This document shows positions 35,401 through 45,370 of a stretch of 64,000 nt of DNA, in pieces (position 1 is the stretch's first letter; each line of letters begins with the position of its first letter). This stretch comes from Delphinus delphis (taxonomy: Eukaryota; Chordata; Mammalia; Artiodactyla; Delphinidae): NCBI RefSeq assembly GCF_949987515.2, contig NC_082689.1, forward strand, positions 3,662,001-3,726,000, read 5' to 3'. Position numbers and translations under genes: made by a program. The notes beneath the pieces were generated by a model that saw only the letters and a program-made list of their open reading frames with translations, searched no databases and had not been told where the DNA came from.

Positions 35401-36355
35401 TCTGCAGACACTGGACCTTGGCGTGAGCAAGTAGCTCATGTCCCTACTTCTGCTACAACTGCACCACCTCTTCAACCCGCACCGGTAACAGTTTACGGAG
35501 AGGAAAAATAGAACATGGTGTATAGATGTTTCTGCAAGAAGTGTCAATGCCATGTGACAGTGGGTGGATGCTGTGTTAAGCTCTTATTTGGGGTGTCCTC
35601 AGCAGAGAAGGGAAACCTTCCTACAGGCAGAACTCTGAACCATTCCCTTATCCACTTAGCATGAAGTCACCCTAGCAGGGAGGAAGGTAACCACCAGCAG
35701 TCATGTGCTAGGTACCATGTCCTCTTCACATTTACTTCTTTCGTGGTAACCAGAGGGGAGACAGGGCAAAAGATGAGGCTCTACACTGATCCATGGACCA
35801 TAGTGTGAGAGTCATCGACTCAAAATGAGCATGCCTGAAGGATTAGAGACAACGACACCTGGAGAGAAAGGTTGGACCTTTTGAGATGAGCCCAGAAGCT
35901 CAGACTATTCACATCCTGTCTGAAAGCCCACCCAAAGACCCTGGGGCGTCTTCGTTAGCTTCTTTCCTCCAGCGATCAATGGCTGAACAAACCAAGTGGC
36001 CCTGGAGCTTGTGATAAAGCCTACGTGTGGAAACCGTGGTGTGGGTTCCACTTCATCAAGTCTGGCCATTGCTGCTGTTGTGTGGTCTACTTGCCAACCA
36101 ATGAAGGCTGACCCCGATCTCCTGATGTGGCATCTTGAGGGACCAACCAACAACTCCATGAGGGTTGATAGCACTGGTCTCACTCCACCACAAGGGAGCA
36201 GTGATTTGTCCTACTAGGAACAGACACTTGTTCTGAATTTGGGTTTGCTTTTCCTGGTTACCATTCTCTGCCAGCACCACCATCCATGGGCTTACCAAAT
36301 ACCTTATTCATTGTCACAGGATGCCACACAGGCTTGCTTCTAAAGGGGAGCTCTT

Positions 36356-36495
36356 GGGAATTCTCTGGCAGTCCAGTGGTTAGGGCTCCGTGTTGCCACT
36401 GCAGGGGGCACGGGTTCAATCCCTGGTCAGGGAAGTAAGATCCCACAAGCCGTGCAGCATGCCCCCCTCTGAAAAAGATAATAATAATTAAAAAA
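36356..36495 (+). mobile_element. CHR-1 SINE inside the ERV integrase region, plus strand
   Basis: Forward copy: GGGAATTCTCTGGCAGTCC, B-box-like GGGTTCAATCCCTGG, GGGAAGTAAGATCCCACAAG, A-rich tail. Approximate duplication at 36341-36355 and 36496-36510. It is the only SINE of the window on the plus strand. Confidence 0.93.
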
Positions 36496-36594
36496 TTAAG
36501 GGAATCTCTTTATAGCAAATGAAGTTTCACTACTTTCATCATGTACCCCATGGCCCATAACAACTGGCCTTTAGAGAGGAAATGGTGAGTCAAT

Positions 36595-36960
36595 TAGAAT
36601 GGGTTAGGTTATGGTGACATAATCAACAAGCCCAAACATAACAATGGTTTATTTCTCACTCACATTTCAGGTTCAACTCAACCTGGACTTAGGCTGACAG
36701 AGGTTTCATCTTGGCAAATGTGTCTACAGTTACCGAGGTAGGAAAAAAAAAGATAAGGCAACTCACACCCTGGCATGAGTTATCTCTTCCCATTATATGT
36801 CATTGATCAAATCAAGTTACAAGGTTAAACTTGACTCCCAGGGCGTGAGGAAGGACCTTCCTACTAGGTTTTGGGAAGGAGAGGAGAACCAGAATATATG
36901 TGATCAACCTAATGATTAAAAGAAATGTCTTACTGAAGATCAGATCTGTCCTGGCTTGTG
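36595..36960 (+). repeat. Interspersed repeat of uncertain family, splitting the ERV relic
   Basis: GGTTATGGTGACATAATCAAC, AAGCCCAAACATAACAATGG and TTTATTTCTCACTCACATT resemble a common mammalian repeat that I cannot name. It separates the integrase-like and dUTPase-like parts. Confidence 0.5.
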
Positions 36961-37569
36961 ATTTTGAACAGCTGACCTTCAGCCTGTGTTAAATTCTCTC
37001 AGCCAGAGACCAATATATGCTGCTGTTTCTTCTGCAGTTAATAAATATGAATCTAAGAACGATGACGTGAAAAGGGATGTGCAATTTCCCACAAGTATCC
37101 CCGATAACCTGACTGCCTTTTTTTTCCTTTGTGTTACATGACTCTGGGATATTCTGGGTTAGAGATTTCAGTACCCTAGGAAGGACTGAGTAAGATTTCC
37201 ATTCTTTCAATAATGGTACATCCACTGAGTAGGAAATAGTGCTGCCACTTGGCCGTTCAGGACTCCTCATGCTACTGGATTAAAGCAAAGAAGGGTGACA
37301 GTGCCTACGTGATTGATCCTGACCCTCAAGGGTAAAAGCTGTTTGCTACAAATTAGGTGGAGGAGAGTACGGAGGCAGCCCGCGGGATGTTCTGCTGTGC
37401 CTCAATGAACCGCCACGTACAGTGATTGAGGTCCACTGAAGATGATTGCTCTTCCATGGAGGCAGGACCACCAAGGGCTCAGACAAGAGAACTAAGGCTC
37501 TTCCCTGGCTAAGAACCTCAACCAGCTGAGCTCATCATTATAACAAATGCACCATGTTAATAATAAGGG

Positions 37570-37571
<2 letters not shown>

Positions 37572-37619
<48 letters not shown>
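37572..37619 (+). repeat. (GT)n microsatellite
   Basis: About 24 uninterrupted GT units within the ERV-like region, between internal sequence and LTR. Confidence 0.98.
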
Positions 37620-37620
<1 letters not shown>

Positions 37621-37769
37621 GGGGAAGGGATCCAAGGGAATTCTCCCCAATATTTTCTGCTCAATTTTTTTAAAACCTAAAACTGCTTTAAAAAATAAAG
37701 TCTACGAATTAAAAAAAAACCAAACAAACAGAAAAACCAAAACCCCAAACCAAATGACATCCAAATAGG

Positions 37770-38330
37770 AAAACATTAACTGGGAGTGTTGTTCTTTGGA
37801 GAAGGCCCCTGTCGAGGGTGCATGGACGGTGCATAGCCGAACCACTTACTGCAGTGCATGGTTGTTGTTTGTGGACTGCCCAGCATTCTCTGCTCTTCCA
37901 GACGGTCATTTCTTTCTTTGCTGTTGGAACAACAAACCTGGTGCTCACCTTCCTCCATGGTGGCCAAAAGGGGCAAGAATTTCTCACTGTCCTGGTTGGT
38001 CAGAGGGTGGCTGTGATGTCACTAAAGCCCATCACAAGCCATGGTCCAGTTGACCTTCTTTGACACTTGTAGGCTGGGAGTCGCCACATCATTGGCTTTG
38101 GCCAACGATAAGGTGGGTGGAATCGGCAAGCTCACTTTGAAGCAGAAGTTGGAAGAGGGCGTGATGGCCTGACTCCTTTTTCCTGCCTCTACAATTGAGG
38201 AAGTAAATACAACATGGGTCTCCATCAGCCTGGATCCCAAGGGCTAGGGTTAGGAGAGTTCCCTGGGTGGACACATTGCATGAGTAGGAAATATGGTGGC
38301 TGTAGTTAATTTGCAGCTTGGAAGCATCAA
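37770..38330 (+). mobile_element. LTR-like segment at the 3' end of the ERV relic
   Basis: GTGGACTGCCCAGCATTCTC, TTGGCTTTGGCCAACGATAAG, CTCCATCAGCCTGGATCCC and a GTGGACACATTGCATGAG tail match LTR patterns of the ERVL/MaLR groups as I remember them. Boundaries are approximate. Confidence 0.6.
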
Positions 38331-39838
38331 TTGCTACTTAAGCTCAACTAGTAAACTACGAAACTGAGAACACTTTCCAGTGATAGATCCTGATTAAAAT
38401 GCAACCTTGAAGGATCAAATTAAGGGTAGAGCCATGACTCCCTTTGAAAATGCAAATAAACATACTTAAAAGCAGGAAGGAAAGGCTCACTGCCGTACTG
38501 TCCCTGGTTTCAGGAAAGTAGGGGATTTTCGTTTCTTCCCTGTGTGTTTCTCTTGGAAGATTCTGTTTTATTTGATATTTTCATATATTGTTAATCATGG
38601 ATTTTCTTGCATTTATTTTGTTTTTAAATATTATTTATCTTGATTGCTGAGGTTTTTGGTGCTCCCTTAAATTTTGTGACCAAAGTGAGTGACTCATCTG
38701 CCCCACCCTGATCTCATCCTCCCTCTGCCCATCACCAATGTCCTTTCACGGCCTGTACACTTCTGTGGTGGCAGAGACCAGACTGCTTCCCTTACCATTG
38801 TATAAACACCACCTGGTACAACCCTTAGCTTGTTGTAGGAACTCAATGAATCATTACTGATCAATGGACATATAATTCTTTAATAATAGTGATAATATTA
38901 ATAATATAACAACAACAGCAATAATAATAAGGCACAGTGGTCACAGGGCAGAGGTGAAGAGGTGATGCAGGTTGGATGAGTTCTGAGTTCCTTCTTTCTT
39001 GACCCTTCCTAGCTGGGCTCACTTTGACCTCCTCCCTTGGGTGGATCAGTTCTCATGCTTTCTGGGACAGTTCTGACCAGGGCAGGGGCTACGTCAGCAT
39101 CCTTGGCTCCTAACCTGGCAGGATCCTGACTTATTCTTCTGCCTGGTATCCCATGCCTGCTTCCCCAGCCCCTAGTGTGACGCACTTGGAGTGACCGTGG
39201 CTGCTCTGTTTCCCTGCCTGACGTTGCCATTCACCCTGAGTCTGGAGCTCAGCCTCAACCCCTGTCTTGGCTGAGGTCTTGACTCCTGCCTGACCCCGCC
39301 CCCTCCAGGAGCACTGGGTCTTGGTCCCTCTGCTCCAGACCCTGGCTGCAGATGACCTGAGCCCAGTGCACAAGGAGCTCGAGATCCTCCTGTTCGGGAT
39401 GTGAGCAGACCCACATGCGAAGCAACCTGATGGCTCTTCCTTGGTAGCCTCATTTGCCTCATTTGGATACCTCTGAATGCATTTTCCCCATTTGGACACG
39501 AGCCATGGGGCTTCCTGGCTTCCCGCAGCCATGTCCTATTCCCCCCTAACTCCACAGCCTGTGTGACCCGTATCCTCATCTCTCGCGTCCGAGTACTCTT
39601 CATCGTAACCCGACAGGGAAACATCAGTGGAGAGAGCTCAGGGAGGCATTTTCAGTAAAAGTCAATGAAAATAATCGGAAGCTGTCTATAACAAAAGTAG
39701 GGCAGTGTTTTTTATCTGAGCCAAGCTGAGGACTACAGCCCGGAAGCCAGCCTCCCAGGTAACCCTGAGGAGCTGTTCTGGAAGAGCACGGTTTTCAGCA
39801 TAGTTGCATACCTTGTCAGAACAGAGAGCATCAGACCA
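38331..39838. other. Intergenic, nothing recognised
   Basis: Includes an AAT/ACA-rich low-complexity stretch near 38,880-38,932. No gene supported; the 150-codon minus-strand frame at 39,172-39,624 has no recognisable domain. Confidence 0.55.
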
Positions 39839-39891
39839 GTCAGGGAACCGCCTAAACGTCCACTGACAGATGAATGGATGAAGAAGATGTG

Positions 39892-39892
<1 letters not shown>

Positions 39893-39928
<36 letters not shown>
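39893..39928 (+). repeat. (CA)n microsatellite inside L1 ORF2
   Basis: About 18 CA units at the place where other L1 copies have the short GTGCCACAT / ATATATAC stretch. It therefore grew in the inserted L1. Confidence 0.95.
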
Positions 39929-39934
<6 letters not shown>

Positions 39935-40144
39935 CCTACAATGGAATACTACTCAGCCATTAAAAAGAAAGAAAGAATGTCATTTGCAGCTACCTGGATG
40001 GACCTAGAGATTATCATACTAAGTCAGAAAGAGAAAAACAAATACCATATGATATCACTTGTAAGTGGAATCTAAAATAAGACACAAATGAACTTATCTA
40101 TGACACAGACTCACAGACCTAGAGAACAGGCTTGTGGTTGCCAA

Positions 40145-40166
40145 GGGGGAGGGGGGCGGGGGAGGG
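40145..40166 (+). other. G-quadruplex-type polypurine tract in L1 3' UTR
   Basis: Runs of 5, 6, 5 and 3 G separated by single bases (A, C, A). This fulfils the simple G4 pattern on the plus strand. Confidence 0.8.
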
Positions 40167-40327
40167 ATGGATTGGGAGTTTGGGATGAGCAGTTGCAAAC
40201 TATTACATAGAGAATAAATAAACAACAAGGTCCTACTGTATAGCACAGGGAACTATAGCCAATATCCTGTGATAAACCATAATGGAAAAGAATATGAAAA
40301 AAAAGAAAGAAAAAACAATGTCAGGGA

Positions 40328-40965
40328 TACATTTCTTCAAGGTTTCAGAAAAACAGACCAGCATGTACACAGAGAGTCAGCATGGCCTTGGCCCTGGGAA
40401 GGGAGTCTTATCACTGAAAGAGGACCGGCATCGGCGTCCCAGGAAGGGAGGCATTTCATCTTTATTTTTAACATGGACATTCTTTACTTCTGATCAATGC
40501 ACCCTTTTCTTTAATGATTGAAGCAGATGTACAATGTACGTTTGATAGATTGCTTTAGTTAGCATAAAATTCAAGTCAACTCGTGTATAAGCCAGAACAA
40601 CTTCCCCAAACCTCAATACGTGGACATTGCTTTTATCAAGTAATAGGGAAGAAAGTGGCAAGAGGTGACTTAAGAGCTTGGAGGCAGCTTGGTGTACAGG
40701 AAAGTGTCTGCTGTCAGAGAGAAAAGGCACAGGCTTTGGAGTGGAACAGATTGGATTTGGGTTTCGGCTTGAGCACTGAACATCTGCGTAGAACTGAGGA
40801 AGCTTCCTAACCTCTCTAAGCTTCCATTTTCTCATCTTCAGAAGGGGTTCACTGAGCTAAGGTGTGTGGAGTGTTCTTAGTAAATTGCACAGATCAATAT
40901 ATATTTTTTTGTTTTAAATCTTTAGTATTTACTATTCTACTACAGAATACTATTTTTCTTCGTTA
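40328..40965. other. Intergenic with a MIR relic
   Basis: 40,690-40,850 is MIR-like (AGGCACAGGCTTTGGAGTGG, CTTCCATTTTCTCATCTTCA). The rest is unrecognised. Confidence 0.6.
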
Positions 40966-40981
40966 TCAAAAGATATTATAC

Positions 40982-41210
40982 ACACTACTATGTATAAAAT
41001 AGATAACTAGTAAGAACCTGCTGTATAGCACAGAGAACTCTACTCAGTACTCTGTAATGACCTATATGGGAAAAGAATCCATAAAACAGTGGATATATGT
41101 ATATGTATAACTGATTCACTTTGCTGTATACCTGAAACTAACACAGCATTGTAAATCAACTATGCTCCAATAAAAAATTTTAAAAAATAAATAGAGAAAT
41201 AAATAAAACT
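40982..41210 (+). mobile_element. L1 3' UTR fragment, plus strand
   Basis: AGAACCTGCTGTATAGCACAG to TATGCTCCAATAAAAAATT with an A-rich tail. Approximate flanking duplication near 40,966-40,981 and 41,211-41,226. Confidence 0.88.
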
Positions 41211-41226
41211 CAAAAAGGTATATTAC

Positions 41227-42137
41227 AAATATTACCATTGAAGCTGGAAGCTACTTTGCATTTCTGTTATTTCAGATCTTAGTTAAGAGTGAATGGTCTC
41301 ACTGCTCCCTACTTTTAAGTGACTTCTTACATTTGGGATTTTGTTATTGCAAATGCAGACAAGGTCAGTTTATTTGGAAGTGCTTATACTTCCAAGTATA
41401 AAAACAAGGTTTTATTTTAGCCCAAAGTGTATGCTGGGATTGTGGTATATTGACTGAAATCTCTGACACCACAATGAATGTTAAGCTGGAGATCAACGGC
41501 AGTGTTCATCTGTGGAAGTCGTCTGTGGAAGTTGGTCTTGTATGAATTAGCCATGATTCATCTCAAGGAAAACATTTGTTGCCGTGTTAGTCTTGGAAAA
41601 TCCTGTGGTCTAGCCTGGCGTTGAAGTTGGCAATTTCATATACATTATTTCACTTAACCCTCACAAAAGCTCTATAAAGAAGGTGCAGTGTGGAGAATGC
41701 ACAATGAACCCATTTTACAGATGAGGAAATTAAGTTCTGAGACTTGGAGTGGCCCCGTCAAGGTCACACACTTGATGAATGAAGAGTGCTGGTCTTTTGC
41801 CTATTATGTTTGTTTCACCACATTTCACACACCTCAGGTCCCTGCTCTGTGTGTTTAGATGAGAGTTGGAGAAAACACACCCTCATCCTCTGTGCTGGTC
41901 ATCTCTCTGGTTATTGAATGGCGCTAAACTAGCAGGTGTGACCACACATGTATGAAAGGTATCCTTTCAATGTGATTGGCTAACTCTTTTCTTTGGACAA
42001 ACCAACCCAAGGATGCCACAACTACGGCTTAAGCACTTTCACAAATACAAATTCGGTTGTGAATTAGAAATTGTTCTATTAAAAGGATTACCTTTCTCTT
42101 GGGATTAGTACTATTAAAGTTTTTGGCTATATGAATT
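41227..42137. other. Intergenic with a MIR relic
   Basis: 41,630-41,775 is MIR-like (ATTATTTCACTTAACCCTCAC, TTTTACAGATGAGGAAATTAA). The rest is unrecognised. Confidence 0.6.
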
Positions 42138-42331
42138 TTTTTTTTAATTGATGTATAGTTAATTTACAATGTTGTGTTAGTTTCACGTGTACAGCAAAGT
42201 GATTCAGATATATATATATATATATATATATATTCTTTTTCAAATTCTTATCCATTTAGGTTATTACAAGATATTGAATAGAGTTCCCTGTGTCCTTGTT
42301 GTTTATCTGTTTTATATACAGTAGTTCTAGT
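42138..42331 (-). mobile_element. L1 3' tip, truncated, minus strand
   Basis: T-run then the reverse L1 3' UTR (AATTGATGTATAGTTAATTTAC ... GAATAGAGTTCCCTGTG) with an internal (TA)n at about 42,209-42,232. No clear target-site duplication seen. It abuts the palindrome at 42,334. Confidence 0.88.
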
Positions 42332-42333
42332 TT

Positions 42334-42697
42334 CAATAAGTTCCTTAAAACTGCACCTACTACATATGAACAGTTTGGAAGTTAAGAGCAATTCATATAA
42401 TAAAACATAAAATATATGAATTGTTCTTAACTCCCAAACTGTCCGTCCGTAGTAGATGCATTTTTTTTTTTTTTTTTGCGGTACGCAGGCCTCCCACTGT
42501 TGTGGCCTCTCCCGTTGCGGAGCACAGGCTCCGGACGCGCAAGCTCAGCAGCCATGGCTCACGGGCCCAGCTGCTCTGTGGCATGTGGGATCTTCCCGGA
42601 CCGGGGCACGAACCCGTGTCCCCTGCATCGGCAGGCGGACTCCCAACCACTGCGCCAGCAGGGAAGCCCAGTAGATGCATTTTTAAGGAACTTATTG
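42334..42697. repeat. 66-bp-arm palindrome, right arm split by a SINE
   Basis: Left arm 42334-42399. Right arm 42413-42465 plus 42685-42697, when the SINE and one copy of its target-site duplication (42466-42684) are removed. Both arms are 66 nt, reverse complementary with 8 mismatches (88%), around a 13-nt loop. Either a MITE-like element or an inverted duplication; not identified. Confidence 0.88.
42466..42669 (-). mobile_element. Whale-type CHR SINE, minus strand
   Basis: T-run, GCGGTACGCAGGCCTCCCAC, head GCGCCAGCAGGGAAGCCC. A perfect 15-bp duplication, AGTAGATGCATTTTT, lies at 42451-42465 and 42670-42684. Little diverged, so a young insertion. Confidence 0.96.
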
Positions 42698-44304
42698 CTA
42701 CTACAATTCACCTGAGGTTTGCACCCATATGTATGGCGTTCCCAAGCTGGTTGAGGATAATGAGGCAGGGCCGTGAAAGGTGTTCTCGGATGATGTCAAG
42801 GTCACCTTAAATGCATAGTGCTGTGGCTTTCACAGTGCAGGTTCATTATCTTGGCTAAATTGATAGTCACCACAGCCCAGGGAGACAGGCACAGCAGATA
42901 CTACGTTCGTTTCATTGACAGAACACTGACATGTCCAAAGGCATCAAAGGGAGACTTGGTTATATGAATCTGCTCTTTGATTCTATAATTTCCACAATAT
43001 TAAAAAAAGATACTTGTAATTTTGTGTAAGGTGACTGGTTTGAAAATATTTCTACAACTGCATTTCATTCACTGGAAGATCTGGGGAAAATAGCTACTCG
43101 ATGTACAGGGTCCACTACCTAGATCTCATTTCTTTCTTTCATAAGAGTTTAGCTGGGAAATGTTGTCAGCATAGTAAATCATCTCTTCCTTGTCGAGGTA
43201 TTTGACCAGTTTTTATGATCTTCTTGTGGACATGCTGAAGAAATATGGGGTGGAGTCTGGGATAATGAGGTGAATTACTAGCTGGCTAATGGTGTCCAAA
43301 AGAGTTGTTGACTCAGTCGCCCAAAGGTTTTTTGTCTTTGTGCTGTAGAACTCTCTCCAATTCTAGACTATTGAGCATTTTTATCAGTGCCATGGACGGA
43401 AACAGAAGTCACTATTTTTACATTTATAGGTAGCGTGAAACTGGGAGGGAGACCTTGACTGAAGGGGGCTGAATCTGTAAAAATCCACTTTAATAGGCAT
43501 ACATGTGAATACTTCTGTTTGGATCTGCTCATCCAAATCACACAAATAAACTACCTTCCAATATAGGATAAAGGAATAATAGTAATAGCATGTTGCAAGT
43601 ATCTGAAGGACTCTAATCAATGTCACTATCAGTTAAATCTGAGTAAACACTATGAAATACCCACTGAATAGCTAGTTTGATCTCACATGAGTTTATAGAA
43701 ATATGGTGTCTAGGTGGAGGTCTGGTTAGACCACACCAAAGGAATTGCTGCTCCATAAGGAGCCCACTGGTAAACTTGTATGTGCAGGAGAGAATGCCCA
43801 CGGTGTGCAGGTGGTACCAGTCCCTGGCCTGTGAGGATGCCTGGAGGAAACAGAGCTCTTCTACGTGGCAAAGAGAAGACGTGGGGTGAGAGGTCATTGG
43901 TTATTTCCTGCATATATGTGAAAAGCTTTCCTATAGAAGAAAGATTATTCTCGTTCTTTTCACTCCTAAGGTTTAAAACCAGATGGGTAGGTGGTAGAAG
44001 ATGAAGTGGCCTGCGTAAGGCTGGGTTCCAGTTATCCCAGACTCTGCAAACACTTAGAAGGGAAGATTACAGATGGGGGTTTGACCATGGCTTTGGTGCT
44101 CAGGAAATGCTCCAAGGCAGAGATGAAAGTCACGCTGAGTTGAAGAATGAAGACGTCTTGGATGCAGGCTTGAAGTGTCCCAAGAAGTCATTCAAGGGGC
44201 AGAAACAGCAGCATGGTAACCAGATGAGAGGCTGGAGAATGTCATGGTTATGACTATGAGTTTTGTAATTGGACTCGTATTTGAATGCAAACTCTTTTAC
44301 TGTG
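42698..44304. other. Intergenic, nothing recognised
   Basis: No gene or repeat recognised. Confidence 0.55.
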
Positions 44305-44740
44305 CAACGTTGATGCAGATAGAATGATGGACCCCCAAGGATGTCTACATCCTAATCCCTGGAACCCGTGACTATGCTCCGTTACATGGCGAAGGGGAAT
44401 TGAGATTTTTGCGGATGGAACTAAGTTTGCTAAACAGCAGATAGGGAGATTATTTTGGATTATCCCAGTAGGTCCAATATAATCACAAGGGTCCTTAAAA
44501 GTGGAAGAGGGAGGCTGGAGATCATAATCAGAGAGTGAGGCATGATAATGGAAACAGGTCAGAGCGATACTGTGTGGCTGGCTTTGAAGGTGGAGGAAGG
44601 GGCCATGAGCCAAGGAATGCTAGCAGCCTCCAAAGAAGGAGAGGCCAAGGGGCCAGACTCTCTCCTTGAGATCCCAGGAAGGAGCCCAGCCCTGGGCTGA
44701 GACGTTGCCCTGGACGTGGACTGAAAAAGACAGATTTCCT
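44305..44740 (+). mobile_element. MLT1-like MaLR LTR, plus strand
   Basis: ATGTCTACATCCTAATCCC, GGAGATTATTTTGGATTATCC, ATAATCACAAGGGTCCTTA and GCCATGAGCCAAGGAATGC are diagnostic of MLT1-type LTRs. The right end runs into a GT repeat. Confidence 0.85.
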
Positions 44741-44743
44741 GTG

Positions 44744-44745
<2 letters not shown>

Positions 44746-44793
<48 letters not shown>
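44746..44793 (+). repeat. (GT)n microsatellite
   Basis: About 23 GT units directly after the MLT1-like LTR. Confidence 0.97.
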
Positions 44794-44794
<1 letters not shown>

Positions 44795-45229
44795 GTGTAA
44801 CTAGTCATTCTAATCCATTTCCGGGGTGCATGGAAGATCAGGAAACATGGGGGTGAATCCTGGAAACTGATGGAAAAATCTCAAGACTCTTTTAGCTAAG
44901 CTGGAGAGTTTTCTAGTGACCTATGTACTTAAAATATTGCCAAGGTTCCTTTCTCTTCTATTTTTGGGGTATACACTTGTAAATCTTTAACGCCAGAAAT
45001 TTTGGATAATCATGATTTTTATTCGTCCGGCCCCCTAAAGGGAACTGCCCATACTTGGGCAACTCTGTGGCTTTTGAATCTCCTTAGTTTTGAATTTAAT
45101 GATCTGCGGGAAGTACACTTGGGGAGATAAACAGGGTGTGAGTCTGGGGGAGTTTGTTCTCAAATATGCCCTGGACTGTAGCCCAAGCCTTCTCAGGTTA
45201 CATTCACATCAAATTTACTTATGTTCATG
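44794..45229. other. Intergenic, nothing recognised
   Basis: No gene or repeat recognised. Confidence 0.5.
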
Positions 45230-45370
45230 TTTTCCTTCATTTAAAATGAATTTATCGAATGTCTACTATGTTCTAGGCATTGTCCTAGGCGTTGTGCATA
45301 TAACCGTGAACAAAACAAAGTTGCCGTTTTCAAGTAACTTACATTTTAGTGGAAGAACATTCTATAGAGA
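45230..45370 (+). repeat. L2-like relic
   Basis: GAATGTCTACTATGTTCTAGG, CATTGTCCTAGGCGTTGTGC and ACCGTGAACAAAACAAAG follow the L2 3' end. Confidence 0.7.

Larger units (their letters stand above)
35030..38330 (+). mobile_element. ERVL-like endogenous retrovirus relic (pol part and 3' LTR), plus strand
   Basis: A very old, heavily mutated provirus. 36,080-36,355 and 36,511-36,590 carry integrase-coding text of the ERVL class (nucleotide pieces GGGACCAACCAACAACTCC, GGGTTTGCTTTTCCTGG, CACCACCATCCATGGGCTTA), with a zinc-finger-like start just before it. 36,965-37,540 carries the downstream dUTPase-like region of the same class (ATTGATCCTGACCCTCAAGGG; AGGCAGGACCACCAAGGGCTC; ACCAGCTGAG). 37,770-38,330 is LTR-like. 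35,030-36,080 is a weaker assignment. Stops, deletions, a SINE (36,356-36,495) and another repeat (36,595-36,960) break it; no functional protein is possible. No env gene or clear 5' LTR is seen. Confidence 0.72.
39847..40319 (+). mobile_element. L1 3' end with internal CA repeat, plus strand
   Basis: Starts in the ORF2 C-terminus (MEYYSAIKKKERMSFAATWM is readable after the CA tract) and runs through the L1 3' UTR to an A-rich end. Flanking duplication GTCAGGGA at 39839-39846 and 40320-40327. Confidence 0.92.

Noticed and set aside
39172..39624. 150-codon minus-strand open frame
   Set aside because: No domain, and a competing overlapping frame of 133 codons; no repeat of exon-like structure.
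42466..42669. tRNA gene in the SINE head
   Set aside because: The A- and B-box-like parts belong to a tRNA-derived SINE; no intact cloverleaf or 3' end is present.
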